Counted from the stretch's first letter, positions 50,262 to 59,726 are shown. The stretch is DNA of 64,000 bases from Streptomyces niveus (GCF_002009175.1 NZ_CP018047.1:1984001-2048000), one strand, 5' to 3'. The notes: generated by a model from the letters alone, not told the origin. Program-made: numbers and translations.

Positions 50262-50289
50262 CGGCGCCGCCTCCGTACGGAGGGCGCCG
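50262..50289 (+). terminator. Terminator after gabT
   Basis: A GC-rich stem with one bulge (CGGCGCCGCCTCC with GGAGGGCGCCG) and a GTAC loop, 9 bases past the stop. Confidence 0.6.
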
Positions 50290-50404
50290 CCGCGCCGTAC
50301 CGTGCGGGTCACGGGGCGGGGCCTGTGAAGAAGCTGTGCGGGGCCGATGGCGGGTTCACCTTCCCGCTGTCGGACCTCACGGCCCTGACGTACGGTTTCG
50401 GCAG

Positions 50405-51331
50405 ATGAAAGAAACACCCCGCTCGCAGGAGACTGCGGGCGACCCCACGGCGGCGCGTCCCCAGCACCGTCCTGGTCGCGCCTTCGGGCGCACTGGAGCA
50501 TCCAGCTCCGGAATTCCTCACCGATCGGACGGCCGCCCGCCCCAAACCCCCCGGGGCGCGCGGCGACCCGGTCCCGGCGGCCGTCTCGGAACTCCCCCCC
50601 CTGTTCCGGGGCGGCCGACATTCCTCTCCGGGCGCCTCCGCTCCGCCGGCCCCTGCGGATCTCTCTCCCCTCTCGGGGCGTTCGCCCTCTGCGCCGTTCT
50701 CTTCGCACTCGTCACCTGGCAGGTCGTCGCCGGTGGCCCGCTCCGTGACGCCGACGAGCGCCTGGGCCGCGCGGCCTTCGGGCACGGCCCCACCTGGCTG
50801 ACGGAGTTCCTGGCCGATCTCGGCGGGTTGCCGGTCGCCGTGCCCGTTCTGGCCATCGTGGTCGGGTACGCGCTCTGGCGGGGGCACCGTGCGCGGGCGG
50901 TGGCGGTCGCGCTGGCCATGGTCGCCGTTCCGGTGCTCGTCATGCCGCTCAAGCTGTGGACCGACCGCCCCGGGCCGCTCACGGTGGAGTCCGGTTACTA
51001 CCCGTCCGGTCACACGGCGACGGCGATGGTCGCCTACTGCGGGGCCGCGCTGCTGCTGAGTCCCCTTACGGGGCGCGGTACGGGACGCGTCACGAGGCAC
51101 GACACGGGGCGCGCGTGGGCGATGCCCGTCGCCGTGGTGCTCAGTGCGGCGACGGGCATCGGACTGGTGCTACGGGGCTACCACTGGCCGCTGGACGTCC
51201 TCGGCAGCTGGCTGCTCTGCGGCATGCTGCTGGTCCTGTTGGTGACGGCCCTGCGGTGGATCGACAACCGCGGGGCCGCCGACACGGGGGCGGACGACCG
51301 GCAGGGCGTGGGGCCCCATCGGATCGGCTAG
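50405..51331 (+). CDS. PAP2-family membrane phosphatase
   Basis: 308 aa from the ATG at 50405. This start is uncertain: there is no ribosome-binding site, and the first 85 residues are Arg/Pro-rich and may be untranslated. From FALCAVLFALVTWQV onward there are five to six membrane helices. The PAP2 active site is present as LKLWTDRPGP, YYPSGHTATA and RGYHWPLDVLGSW (Lys/Arg, Ser-Gly-His, then Arg, His, Asp). The enzyme removes phosphate from a lipid phosphate, such as undecaprenyl diphosphate or phosphatidic acid, at the outer face. Its stop is 6 bases from the convergent chitinase stop. Confidence 0.85.
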   Translation: MKETPRSQETAGDPTAARPQHRPGRAFGRTGASSSGIPHRSDGRPPQTPRGARRPGPGGRLGTPPPVPGRPTFLSGRLRSAGPCGSLSPLGAFALCAVLFALVTWQVVAGGPLRDADERLGRAAFGHGPTWLTEFLADLGGLPVAVPVLAIVVGYALWRGHRARAVAVALAMVAVPVLVMPLKLWTDRPGPLTVESGYYPSGHTATAMVAYCGAALLLSPLTGRGTGRVTRHDTGRAWAMPVAVVLSAATGIGLVLRGYHWPLDVLGSWLLCGMLLVLLVTALRWIDNRGAADTGADDRQGVGPHRIG

Positions 51332-51337
51332 GTCGGC

Positions 51338-53164
51338 TCAGCCTCCGAAGTAGGTGTCGAAGTTCCGCGAGAACTCCCACTGGTTGAAGCGGTCCCAGTT
51401 GATCGACCACGTCATCAGCCCGCGCAGCGCGGGCCATGTGCCGTGGGTCTGGTACGAGCCGCAGTTGGTCTTCTTCGTCAGGCAGTCCAGGGCCTTGTTC
51501 ACCTCCGACGGGGTGGTGTGACCGTTGCCCGCCTGCGTCGACGCCGGGAGTCCGATCGCCACCTGGCCCGGGTTCAGCGCCGGGAAGACCTTGGTGGTGT
51601 CACCGGCCACCGGGAAGCCGGTGAGCAGCATGTCGGTCATCGCGATGTGGAAGTCCGCGCCGCCCATCGAGTGGTACTGGTTGTCGAGCCCCATGATCGG
51701 CCCGGAGTTGTAGTCCTGGACGTGCAGCAGGGTGAGGTCGTCGCGCAGGGCGTGGATGACGGGGAGGTACGCCCCGGCGCGCGGGTCCTGGCCGCCCCAG
51801 GGGCCGGATCCGTAGAACTGGTAGCCGAGCTGAACGAAGAATGTCTCCGGCGCCATCGTGAGAACGAAGTCTGCCCCGTACTTGGCCTTGAGGCTCTTCA
51901 CGGCGGAGATCAGGTTGACGATGACGGGGCTGGTGGGGTTGCGGAAGTCGGTGTCCCCGTTGTTGAGGGAGAGCGAGTGGCCCTCGAAGTCGATGTCGAG
52001 TCCGTCGAGACCGTATTCGTCGATGATCTTGGATACGGAGCTCACGAACGCGTCGCGCGCGGCGGTCGAGGCGAGCTGCACCTGACCGTTCTGGCCGCCG
52101 ATGGAGATCAGGACCTTCTTGCCCGCGGCCTGTTTGGCCTTGATGGCGGCCTTGAACTCGGCGGCGGATTCGACGTTCGGGCATTCGGCGACGGGGCAGA
52201 GGCTGAAGCGGATGTCGCCCGAGGTGACCGACGTCGGCTCGCCGAAGGCGAGGTTGATGACGTCCCACGAGGCGGGCACGTCGGACATGCGGGTGTAGCC
52301 GGAGCCGTTGGCGAAGCTGGAGTGGAGGTAGCCGACCAGGGCGTGGGCGGGGAGATCCGCCCCGTTGCCGCCTCCGCCGCCGGCCTGGGTGGTGGCGGTG
52401 ACGGCCGAGGAACGCGCGGAGCGGCCCGCTGAGTTGGTCGCCGAGACCTGGAAGCTGTAGGCGGTCGCCGGGCTGAGTCCGGTGATGGTGGTCGATGTGC
52501 CGGTGACATTCACGTCCGGGGCGCCGTTACGGTGCACCGTGTAGCCGGTCGCGCCCGTCACGGGGGACCAGGCGAGGCCGACCGACGACGCGGTGACCGT
52601 GGAGGCTCTGAGTCCCGCGGGGACGGCGGGCGGCTGCCCCGTCTCGCCGCCGGGCCCGACCAGAGTGAGGTCGTCGACGTGGTACGCCGGGGTGCCGTAC
52701 CAGCCGTTCGTGTACAGGGTCACGGACGTGGTGGCCGGACCGGTGCGGAACGAGGTCGTCAGTTTCTGCCAACTCGGCGCGGACGGGGTCCAGGTTGAGA
52801 CATCCGTGGTGCCGGTGCCCGCGGCTCCGAGGTAGACGTAGCTGCCCTGGACCCAGGCGCTCAGCGTGTACGCCGAGTCGGGCCGGACCGTGACGGTCTG
52901 GGTGCACTTCGCGTTGTCGCTGCCCGCCGGCGTGGCCTTCAGTGCGGAAGTGCCGCCGTGAACAGGGGTGTTGACGATCACGCCGCTGCCGCCCGTACAG
53001 CTCCAGCCGGTGAGGCCGGATTCGAAGCCGCCGTTGGTGGCGATGTCCGCGTCGGCCGCTCGCGCCGTCTCGGCGGACAGGACGAGACCGCCCGCGGTGA
53101 GAACGGCCGCCGCGAGCGCGGCCACGAATCTGGGGTACCGAGAACGTCGCCTGTTGCGTACCAC
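51338..53164 (-). CDS. Secreted GH18 chitinase with carbohydrate-binding and fibronectin III domains
   Basis: 608 aa from a GTG at 53164, with GGAGG 6-7 bases upstream. The signal peptide of about 36 residues ends ARA-A. Residues about 37-170 are a beta-sandwich carbohydrate-binding module (NGGFESGLTGWSCTGG... VDDLTLVGPGG); about 180-265 is a fibronectin III domain (VPAGLRASTVTASSVGLAWSPV...). About 275-608 is the GH18 barrel with the catalytic DGLDIDFEG (acid Glu near 394) and an intact FVLTMAPETFFVQ strand. This is the plan of Streptomyces ChiC-like enzymes that cut chitin to chitobiose. The promoter contains a DasR-like site. Confidence 0.93.
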   Translation of the reverse strand: MVRNRRRSRYPRFVAALAAAVLTAGGLVLSAETARAADADIATNGGFESGLTGWSCTGGSGVIVNTPVHGGTSALKATPAGSDNAKCTQTVTVRPDSAYTLSAWVQGSYVYLGAAGTGTTDVSTWTPSAPSWQKLTTSFRTGPATTSVTLYTNGWYGTPAYHVDDLTLVGPGGETGQPPAVPAGLRASTVTASSVGLAWSPVTGATGYTVHRNGAPDVNVTGTSTTITGLSPATAYSFQVSATNSAGRSARSSAVTATTQAGGGGGNGADLPAHALVGYLHSSFANGSGYTRMSDVPASWDVINLAFGEPTSVTSGDIRFSLCPVAECPNVESAAEFKAAIKAKQAAGKKVLISIGGQNGQVQLASTAARDAFVSSVSKIIDEYGLDGLDIDFEGHSLSLNNGDTDFRNPTSPVIVNLISAVKSLKAKYGADFVLTMAPETFFVQLGYQFYGSGPWGGQDPRAGAYLPVIHALRDDLTLLHVQDYNSGPIMGLDNQYHSMGGADFHIAMTDMLLTGFPVAGDTTKVFPALNPGQVAIGLPASTQAGNGHTTPSEVNKALDCLTKKTNCGSYQTHGTWPALRGLMTWSINWDRFNQWEFSRNFDTYFGG

Positions 53165-53208
53165 AACTGCCTCCGGGCATGGCGGAATTGAGTGACCGAG
53201 CCGGGCAC

Positions 53209-53237
53209 AACATGGTCCAGACCAATCAGCTTGTCAA
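53209..53237 (-). promoter_or_regulatory. Promoter of the chitinase gene
   Basis: On the minus strand a perfect -35 TTGACA (53237-53232) and a -10-like CATGTT (53214-53209) are 17 bases apart, 45 bases before the GTG start. Confidence 0.65.
53213..53224. promoter_or_regulatory. DasR-responsive element (dre) in the chitinase promoter
   Basis: TGGTCCAGACCA (minus strand TGGTCTGGACCA) matches the dre core TGGTCTAGACCA at all but one central base. It lies between and over the -35/-10. In Streptomyces, DasR represses chitinase genes at such sites and lets go when glucosamine-6-phosphate or N-acetylglucosamine-6-phosphate builds up. Confidence 0.8.
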
Positions 53238-53338
53238 GACCTCTGGCGCCCCACCGCTCCGATCGACCTTGTGGTCCCTGCGCCCCGGCGCCCCGACGGG
53301 GCCACGCCCGCCACGCTCAGCCCAAGGTCCCCCGGCTA

Positions 53339-53866
53339 TCAATCCTCGCGAACGCCACCCCCGCCTCCGCCTCCGCCGTCCGCACCGTCGCCGCCGACGC
53401 CCCCCGCGATGCCGGCGATCCCGGCCGCCGCCTCGTGCATCGCCAGTTCCAGCAACAGCGGATCGGTGAGCGTGCCCGAGCCGTCGGGCGGGACCAGCCA
53501 GCGGACGCCTCCGCCGGTTCGCCCCGGAAACGGGACGACGATCCAGGTGCCGGCGCCCGCGCCCCGTACCCCCGTACCGATCCAGCGGGCGACGGTGCCC
53601 GGCGGCACGAAGAAGCCGAGGCGCGCGTCGCCGAAATCGGCCAGGACGGGGCCCTGCCGGTCCACGAGACGGGTCATCACATCGAGCGTCGGATACCCCA
53701 GCTCACCGGGGAGGATCAGGACGTCCCAGCGCTTCCCGGCGGGGAGGAGAGCGACCCCGTGCGGGTTCCGCTCCCATTCCCAGCGGCAGGCGTCGGGATC
53801 GGGCGACACCGACGCCAACCACGCCAGCGCGGTCCTCGCCCCCGGGTGGGCCCCCGAGTCGGTCAT
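53339..53866 (-). CDS. Uncharacterised actinomycete protein, 175 aa
   Basis: 175 aa from the second of two adjacent ATGs (53866), 7 bases after GGAGG; the frame is open to 53935. I do not recognise the family with certainty. The core has WEWERNPHGVALLPAGKRWDVLILP and GTWIVVPFPGRTGGGVRWLVPP, which resembles small actinomycete proteins annotated as bifunctional primase/polymerase N-terminal-like. No catalytic acid pattern is clear. The C-terminus is a Gly-rich run ending VRED. It is monocistronic and downstream of nothing obvious. Confidence 0.75.
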   Translation of the reverse strand: MTDSGAHPGARTALAWLASVSPDPDACRWEWERNPHGVALLPAGKRWDVLILPGELGYPTLDVMTRLVDRQGPVLADFGDARLGFFVPPGTVARWIGTGVRGAGAGTWIVVPFPGRTGGGVRWLVPPDGSGTLTDPLLLELAMHEAAAGIAGIAGGVGGDGADGGGGGGGGVRED

Positions 53867-53956
53867 CATGCGGCCTCCGCTCCACGTTGTCGGACAGTGC
53901 GTCCACAGAGGGAGAGCGAGGCCGGGCCGGATCATTACGCGAGTTCGGGGCGGCAG

Positions 53957-53987
53957 TCGGTGGTGATGTGGATCACATCACCACCGA
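53957..53987 (-). terminator. Terminator after the polyamine operon
   Basis: A perfect 14-base-pair stem (TCGGTGGTGATGTG and its complement) with a GAT loop, 20 bases past the stop of the FAD oxidoreductase gene, the last of the operon. Confidence 0.85.
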
Positions 53988-54006
53988 GCCGCGCGAGGTG
54001 CGGGCG

Positions 54007-55422
54007 TCAGCTGTCGAAGCCCAGCCCCACCCGGTCCATGGCCTTCAGCCACAGATTGCGCCGCCCGCCCCTCGCGTCCGCGCGGGCGAGCGACCACTTG
54101 GTGAGCCCGATACCGGCCCACGCGGCCGGCTCCGGCGGAAACGGCACCGGCTTCGTCCTGACCATCTCCAGTTCCGTCCGCCGCGTCCGCTCCCCCGCGA
54201 GCAGATCGAGCATCACATCCGCGCCGAAGCGCGTCGCGCCCACGCCCAGGCCGGTGTACCCGGCGGCGTACGCGACGCGCCCTCCGTGCGCCGTACCGAA
54301 GAAGGCGGAGAACCGCGAGCAGGTGTCGATGGCCCCGCCCCACGCGTGACTGAACCGCAGGCCCTCCAACTGAGGGAAGCACTCGAAGAAGTGCGAGGCG
54401 AGCTTGAGATAGGTCTCGGGCCGGTGGTCGAGGGCGGCGTCGAGGCGCCCTCCGTACGGATAGACCGCGTCGTAGCCGCCCCACAGGATGCGGTTGTCCG
54501 CGGTGATCCGGAAGTAGTGGAACTGGTTGGCGCCGTCGCTGAGCCCCTGCCGCCTCCTCCAGCCGAGCGCACAGAGCTGGTCCTCGGTAAGAGGCTCGGT
54601 CGTCAGGGCGTAGTCGTAGACGGGCACCGTGTACGGCCGTACGCGCCGCACCAGCGACGGGAAGACGTTCGTGCCGAGCGCGACGTGGCGGGCCATGACG
54701 CGCCCGTACGGCGTGCGGACGGCCGTACCGGGGCCGGAGCGGGCCAGTTCGAGTCCGGGCGTGTTCTCGTAGATCCGTACACCGAGGTCCAGACAGGCCC
54801 GCTTCAGCCCCCACGCGAGCCTGGCCGGGTTCAGCATGGCGACGCCGCGCCGGTCCCACAGACCGCCCAGGAACGTCGGCGAGTCGACCTCCGCGCGGAC
54901 CGCCTCGGCGTCCAGGAGGTCCAGACCGGTGAAGCCGGCCGCGGCCGCCGCCTCGTACAACTCGCGCAGGTCCTCGACCTGGTGCGGCTCCGTGGCGACG
55001 GCGATGTCACCGGTGCGCTCGAAGTCGCAGTCGATGGCGTAGCGCTCGACGGCGGACTCGATGCCGTCGAGATTGCGCTCGCCGAGGTCCTCGAGCATCC
55101 GCAGCTCGCCGGGCCAGCGGCTGAGCCCGTTGGCGAGGCCGTGGGTGAGGGAGGCGGAGCAGAAGCCGCCGTTACGGCCCGAGGCGGCCCAGCCCACCTC
55201 GCGGCCCTCGATCAGGACGATGTCGCGGCGTGGGTCGCGCTCCTTGGCGAGGAGCGCGGTCCACAGCCCGCTGTAGCCGCCGCCGACGACGAGCAGGTCG
55301 CAGTGTTCGTCGCCCGCGAGCGCGGGCACCGCGCCCGGCCTGCCGGGATCGTCGAGCCAGTAGGCGACGGGCTGCGCGTCGGTGAGTGAGGCGGCGGCTG
55401 TACGCATGGCTCCAGGGGCCAT
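54007..55422 (-). CDS. FAD-dependent oxidoreductase, gamma-glutamylputrescine oxidase-like (PuuB-like)
   Basis: 471 aa from the ATG at 55422, 9 bases after AAGGAG; an ATG at 55431 is too near the same site. A DAO-family FAD fold begins CDLLVVGGGYSGLWTALLAKERDP, with the ASGRNGGFCSASLTHG flavin loop and the C-terminal AYAAGYTGLGVGATRFG. The closest known role is oxidation of putrescine or gamma-glutamylputrescine to the aldehyde. It is the last gene of a six-gene operon with a polyamine-type ABC importer and a C4 aldehyde dehydrogenase, which supports that role. Confidence 0.88.
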   Translation of the reverse strand: MAPGAMRTAAASLTDAQPVAYWLDDPGRPGAVPALAGDEHCDLLVVGGGYSGLWTALLAKERDPRRDIVLIEGREVGWAASGRNGGFCSASLTHGLANGLSRWPGELRMLEDLGERNLDGIESAVERYAIDCDFERTGDIAVATEPHQVEDLRELYEAAAAAGFTGLDLLDAEAVRAEVDSPTFLGGLWDRRGVAMLNPARLAWGLKRACLDLGVRIYENTPGLELARSGPGTAVRTPYGRVMARHVALGTNVFPSLVRRVRPYTVPVYDYALTTEPLTEDQLCALGWRRRQGLSDGANQFHYFRITADNRILWGGYDAVYPYGGRLDAALDHRPETYLKLASHFFECFPQLEGLRFSHAWGGAIDTCSRFSAFFGTAHGGRVAYAAGYTGLGVGATRFGADVMLDLLAGERTRRTELEMVRTKPVPFPPEPAAWAGIGLTKWSLARADARGGRRNLWLKAMDRVGLGFDS

Positions 55423-55447
55423 GTCTTCCATCTCCTTCAGGAACTGC

Positions 55448-56242
55448 TCAGGGTGTCGCGGCCTTCTTGCGCCGGTTGCTGACCAGCTGGCCGCCGATCA
55501 CCATCAGTACCGCGACGGCGAACATCGCAGTCCCGATGACGTTGATCTGCACCGGTGTGCCGCGCTGCGCCGATCCCCAGACGAACATGGGGAAGGTGAC
55601 GGACGAACCGGCGTTGAAGTTGGTGATGATGAAGTCGTCGAACGAGAGCGCGAAGGCGAGCAGCGCGCCCGCGGCGATGCCCGGTGCGGCGATCGGCAGG
55701 GTGACCCGTACGAAGGTCTGCACCGGCCCCGCGTACAGATCGCGCGCCGCTTCCTCGAGTTTCGGATCCATGGACATGACCCTCGCCTTGACGGCGGTCA
55801 CCACGAAGCTGAGGCAGAACATGATGTGGGCGATGAGGACGGTCCAGAAGCCCAACTCCGCCCCCATGTTCAGGAAAAGGGTCAGCAGCGAGGCGGCCAT
55901 CACGACCTCGGGCATCGCCATCGGCAGGAAGATCAGCGAGTTGATCGCGCCGCGCGCCCGGAAGCGGTAGCGGACCAGCGCGAAGGCGATCATGGTGCCG
56001 AGGACGGTCGCCCCGATCGTCGCCCAGACGGCGATCTGGAACGAGAGCGTCAGCGCTCCGCAGAGGTCCGCGACGCCGCACGGGTCCTTCCAGGCGTCGA
56101 GCGAGAACGTCTGCCAGGCGTAGTTGAAGCGCCCCTTCGGCTTGTTGAAGGAGAACACCATCACGACGAGGTTCGGCAGGATCATGTACGCGAGCGTGAG
56201 AAGGCCCGCGACGACGACCACATTGCGTCGGATCCAGCGCAT
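55448..56242 (-). CDS. potC: Polyamine ABC importer, permease PotC-like
   Basis: 264 aa from the ATG at 56242, overlapping the potB stop (ATGA). Six membrane helices are expected. The PotC-type start (RRNVVVVAGLLTLAYMILPNLVVMVFSFN), the coupling motif EEAARDLYAGPVQTFVRVTLPIAAPG and FALSFDDFIITNF are typical of spermidine/putrescine permeases. It forms the pore with PotB. Confidence 0.9.
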   Translation of the reverse strand: MRWIRRNVVVVAGLLTLAYMILPNLVVMVFSFNKPKGRFNYAWQTFSLDAWKDPCGVADLCGALTLSFQIAVWATIGATVLGTMIAFALVRYRFRARGAINSLIFLPMAMPEVVMAASLLTLFLNMGAELGFWTVLIAHIMFCLSFVVTAVKARVMSMDPKLEEAARDLYAGPVQTFVRVTLPIAAPGIAAGALLAFALSFDDFIITNFNAGSSVTFPMFVWGSAQRGTPVQINVIGTAMFAVAVLMVIGGQLVSNRRKKAATP

Positions 56243-57177
56243 CAGACCAGGTCCTCCGTCCCTGAACGGCGGATGTAGACGGTGACCACGACCAGCACGA
56301 CCGCCATGAGGATGAACGAGAGAGCCGCCGCCGTCGGATAGTCGAGCACGCGCAGGAACTGGCTCTGGATCACGCTGCCGACCATCTTGGTGTCGGTGGA
56401 GCCGAGCAGCTCGGCGTTGACGTAGTCGCCGCTCGCGGGGATGAAGGTGAGCAGCGTGCCGGAGACGATGCCCGGCATGGACAGCGGGACGGTGACCTTC
56501 CGGAAGGTCGTCGCCGGCCTCGCGTAGAGGTCTCCGGCCGCCTCGTGGAGCCGCCCGTCGATGCGCTCCAGCGAGGTGTAGAGCGGCAGGATCATGAACG
56601 GCAGGAAGTTGTACGTGAGGCCGCAGACGACCGCCATGGGCGTGGCTAGGACGCGGTCGTCGGCCGTCCAGCCGAGCCAGCTGGTCACGTCCAGCACCCG
56701 CAGGGCGTCCAGCGCCCCGACCACGGCGCCGTCGTCCGCCAGGATCGTCTTCCAGGCGAGCGTACGGATCAGGAAGCTCGTGAAGAACGGGGCGATGACG
56801 AGGACCAGCAGGAGGTTGCGCCAGCGGCCGGCCTTGAAGGCGATGAGGTACGCCAGCGGGTAGCCGAGCAGCAGACACAGGACGGTGGCGGTGCCCGCGT
56901 ACAGCAGGGAGCGCACGAACTGCGGGTAGTACTCCTGGAGCGCGTCCCAGTAGGTCTGGAAGTGCCAGGTGACCTCGAAGCCCTTCTCCAGGGAGCCCGT
57001 CTGTACGGAGGTCGACGCCTGGTAGACCATCGGCAGCGCGAAGAAGACCAGCAGCCACAGGATGCCGGGCAGCAGCAGCCAATACGGGACGAGGCGTTTG
57101 CGGCGCGGAACCTTGCGTACGGCCGCGTCGGTGACCGGTGGTGTGGGTGGCGCCGGTGGTGCTGCTGTGGCGGTCAC
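56242..57177 (-). CDS. potB: Polyamine ABC importer, permease PotB-like
   Basis: 311 aa from a GTG at 57177 that overlaps the potA stop (GTGA). A Pro/Ala-rich 20-residue N-terminus leads into six membrane helices (VPYWLLLPGILWLLVFFALPMVYQ first) and the coupling segment HEAAGDLYARPATTFRKVTVPLSMPG. FIPASGDYVNAELLG is a PotB hallmark. It partners PotC. Confidence 0.9.
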   Translation of the reverse strand: MTATAAPPAPPTPPVTDAAVRKVPRRKRLVPYWLLLPGILWLLVFFALPMVYQASTSVQTGSLEKGFEVTWHFQTYWDALQEYYPQFVRSLLYAGTATVLCLLLGYPLAYLIAFKAGRWRNLLLVLVIAPFFTSFLIRTLAWKTILADDGAVVGALDALRVLDVTSWLGWTADDRVLATPMAVVCGLTYNFLPFMILPLYTSLERIDGRLHEAAGDLYARPATTFRKVTVPLSMPGIVSGTLLTFIPASGDYVNAELLGSTDTKMVGSVIQSQFLRVLDYPTAAALSFILMAVVLVVVTVYIRRSGTEDLV

Positions 57178-58340
57178 GCCCCCTCCTCGTCCACCGTCTT
57201 GACGCCCGCGTCGATGTCCTGGTCCGCGTCGAGTCCGAAGGTGTGCGCGGGGTTCCAGTGCAGGACCACCTCGGCCCCGGGAGCGAGCCGGCCGTCGCGC
57301 TCGATGTTCTGCGCGTAGACCTCCAACTCCGCACACACGGGGCTGTCGATGACGTACTGGGTCGAGACCCCGATGAAGCTGGAGTCGACGATCCGCCCGG
57401 TGATCCGGTTGCGTCCTGCGGGGATGGAGCCCTCGTCGTCCGCGTGCGCGAGGGAGATCTTCTCAGGGCGCACACCGACGAGCAGCCTGCCGCCGTCCGT
57501 CACGTGCGCCGCGCAGCGGTCGGCGGGCACCCTCAGCTTCACGCCTGCCGACGTCACCACCAGCTCGTCGCCGGTCCGCTCCGCGACGTCGGCCTCGATG
57601 AGGTTGGACGTGCCGAGGAAGTTGGCGACGAAGGTGGTCTGCGGATTCTCGTACAGCTCCGCCGGGGCGCCCAGTTGCTCGACCCGCCCCCCGTTCATCA
57701 CGGCGACCGTGTCGGCCATCGTCATGGCCTCCTCCTGGTCGTGCGTGACATGCACGAAGGTGATGCCGACCTCCGTCTGGATGCGCTTGAGCTCCAGCTG
57801 CATCTGGCGGCGCAGCTTGAGGTCGAGCGCACCGAGGGGCTCGTCGAGAAGCAGCACCTTCGGATGGTTGATGAGCGCGCGGGCAACGGCGACACGCTGC
57901 TGCTGGCCGCCGGAGAGCTGGTGCGGCTTGCGCTTCGCGTAGTCACCGAGCTGCACGAGGTCGAGCATGTCGCCGACCTGCTTCTTCACCGACTTGATGC
58001 CCCGACGGCGCAGGCCGAAGGCGACGTTCTCGTAGATGTCGAGGTGCGGGAAGAGCGCGTAGCTCTGGAAGACGGTGTTGACGGGGCGTTTGTGCGGCGG
58101 CAGGCCGGTGACGTCCCGGTCGCCGAGGAAGACCGATCCGGTGGTGGGGTCCTCCAGGCCGGCGATCATCCGCAGCGTGGTGGTCTTGCCACAGCCCGAG
58201 GCGCCGAGGAGGGCGAAGAAGGAGCCTTCGGGGACGGTGAGGTCGAGGGGTTTCACGGCGTGGAAGGAGCCGTACGACTTGCTTATCCCGGTGAGGCGGA
58301 CGTCGTCGCCGCCCCGGTCGGTGGATGCGGTCTCAGTCAT
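57174..58340 (-). CDS. potA: Polyamine ABC importer, ATPase PotA-like
   Basis: 388 aa from the ATG at 58340. Walker A is GASGCGKTT, Q-loop VFQSYALFPH, signature LSGGQQQR, Walker B VLLLDEPLGALD and switch HVTHDQEEAM. The C-terminal TOBE domain (about 290-370) includes LLVGVRPEKISL. Energises PotBC. It overlaps potB by four bases and starts 100 bases downstream of potD. Confidence 0.92.
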   Translation of the reverse strand: MTETASTDRGGDDVRLTGISKSYGSFHAVKPLDLTVPEGSFFALLGASGCGKTTTLRMIAGLEDPTTGSVFLGDRDVTGLPPHKRPVNTVFQSYALFPHLDIYENVAFGLRRRGIKSVKKQVGDMLDLVQLGDYAKRKPHQLSGGQQQRVAVARALINHPKVLLLDEPLGALDLKLRRQMQLELKRIQTEVGITFVHVTHDQEEAMTMADTVAVMNGGRVEQLGAPAELYENPQTTFVANFLGTSNLIEADVAERTGDELVVTSAGVKLRVPADRCAAHVTDGGRLLVGVRPEKISLAHADDEGSIPAGRNRITGRIVDSSFIGVSTQYVIDSPVCAELEVYAQNIERDGRLAPGAEVVLHWNPAHTFGLDADQDIDAGVKTVDEEGA

Positions 58341-58440
58341 GGGTAACGATCCTGGGGGCTTGGGAGGGCAGGAACGGAGCGGACGGGGCCTCTGGGACCC
58401 CTGCGGCCGTGCGACCTGGTGGGTCCGGTGAGCCGGTGGC

Positions 58441-59688
58441 CTAGGCGCCGATGAGCTTGGCGAACTTCTCTTCGTACGCCGTCTCTTCCTCACTGCTCAG
58501 TGAGCGGAAGGCGTGAGACTTCGAGGCCATCGCCGCGTCCGGGAGGATCAGCGGATTGGACGCCATCGACTCGTCGATCTTCGCGAGCTCGGGACGGACG
58601 CCCTCGACGGGGCAGACGTAGTTGATGTACGCCGCGAGCTGGGCGGCGATCGGAAGCTCGTAGTAGTGGTCGATGAGCTTCTCGGCGTTGGTCTTGTGCC
58701 GTGCCTTCGCAGGTACCAGCAGGTTGTCGCTGGAGATCATGTAACCGGTCTCCGGGATGGCGAACTGGACGTCCGGATTGTCCGCCTGGAGCTGCACGAT
58801 GTCGCCGGCCCAGGCGACGCACGCCGCGATGTCGCCCTTGCTGAGGTCCGCCGTGTAGTCGTTGCCGGTGAAGCGGCGGATCTGCTTCTTGTCGACGGCC
58901 TTCTGTATACGGGCGACGGCGCCGTCGAAGTCGTCGTCGGAGAACGACGCCGGGTCCTTGCCCATGTCGAGCAGGGTCAGCCCGATGGAGTCGCGCATCT
59001 CGGAGAGGAACGACACCCGCCCCTTGAGGTCGGGGTCGTCGAGCAACTGCGACACGGACTCGACCTTGCGGCCCCCCGTCGCCTTCGTGTTGTAGGCGAT
59101 GACGGAGGGGATACCGGTCCACGGATAGGTGTAGGCGCGCCCCGGATCCCAGTCGGGCGAGCGGAACTGCTGGGAGAGATTCGCGTAAGCGTGGGGCAAG
59201 TTGGCGGGATCGAGCTTCTGCGCCCAGCCGAGCCGGATGATGCGGGCGGCGAGCCAGTCGGTGACGCAGATCAGATCGCGCCCCGTGTCCTGGCCGGCCG
59301 CGAGCTGCGGCTGGATCTTGCCGAAGAACTCGACGTTGTCGTTGATGTCCGCGGTGTACTTCACCTGGATCCCGGTGCGCTTCGTGAACGCCTCCAGGGT
59401 GGGATAGCTCTTCTCGTTCTCGCTGACGTCCATGTACTCGGTCCAGTTGGAGAAGACGACGCGCTTCTCCTTCGCCGAGTGGTCGGTGGACGCCGGGCCG
59501 TCGCTCTCCCTCTTCGCGGGCGGGATCCCGCAGGCGGCGAGACCTGCCACGCCGCCGATCGTGAGCGCCCCGGCGCCGGTGGCGCGCAGCAACGAACGGC
59601 GGCTGAGCGCGCCTCTGCCGTTACTGAGGCTGCGACGCGTCGCGGCTATCTGGGCCGCCGAGAGACGGTCGGGCTCGTACTGCTCCAT
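58441..59688 (-). CDS. potD: Polyamine ABC importer, substrate-binding lipoprotein PotD-like
   Basis: 415 aa. The N-terminus has a twin-Arg LSRRSLLRATG (R30-R31), a hydrophobic stretch and a lipobox ending at C53 (GLAACG), so it is probably a Tat-exported lipoprotein. The mature domain starts VVFSNWTEYMDVSENEKSYPTLEAF, a PotD/PotF-like polyamine-binding fold, with WTGIPSVIAYN and the acidic GDIAACVAWAGDI. Lies between the aldehyde dehydrogenase (38 bases) and potA genes in one operon. Putrescine and spermidine are the likely ligands. Confidence 0.9.
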   Translation of the reverse strand: MEQYEPDRLSAAQIAATRRSLSNGRGALSRRSLLRATGAGALTIGGVAGLAACGIPPAKRESDGPASTDHSAKEKRVVFSNWTEYMDVSENEKSYPTLEAFTKRTGIQVKYTADINDNVEFFGKIQPQLAAGQDTGRDLICVTDWLAARIIRLGWAQKLDPANLPHAYANLSQQFRSPDWDPGRAYTYPWTGIPSVIAYNTKATGGRKVESVSQLLDDPDLKGRVSFLSEMRDSIGLTLLDMGKDPASFSDDDFDGAVARIQKAVDKKQIRRFTGNDYTADLSKGDIAACVAWAGDIVQLQADNPDVQFAIPETGYMISSDNLLVPAKARHKTNAEKLIDHYYELPIAAQLAAYINYVCPVEGVRPELAKIDESMASNPLILPDAAMASKSHAFRSLSSEEETAYEEKFAKLIGA

Positions 59689-59726
59689 GGGCGGTGCCCT
59701 TTCGGGTGAGGAGAGGGTGAGGAGAG

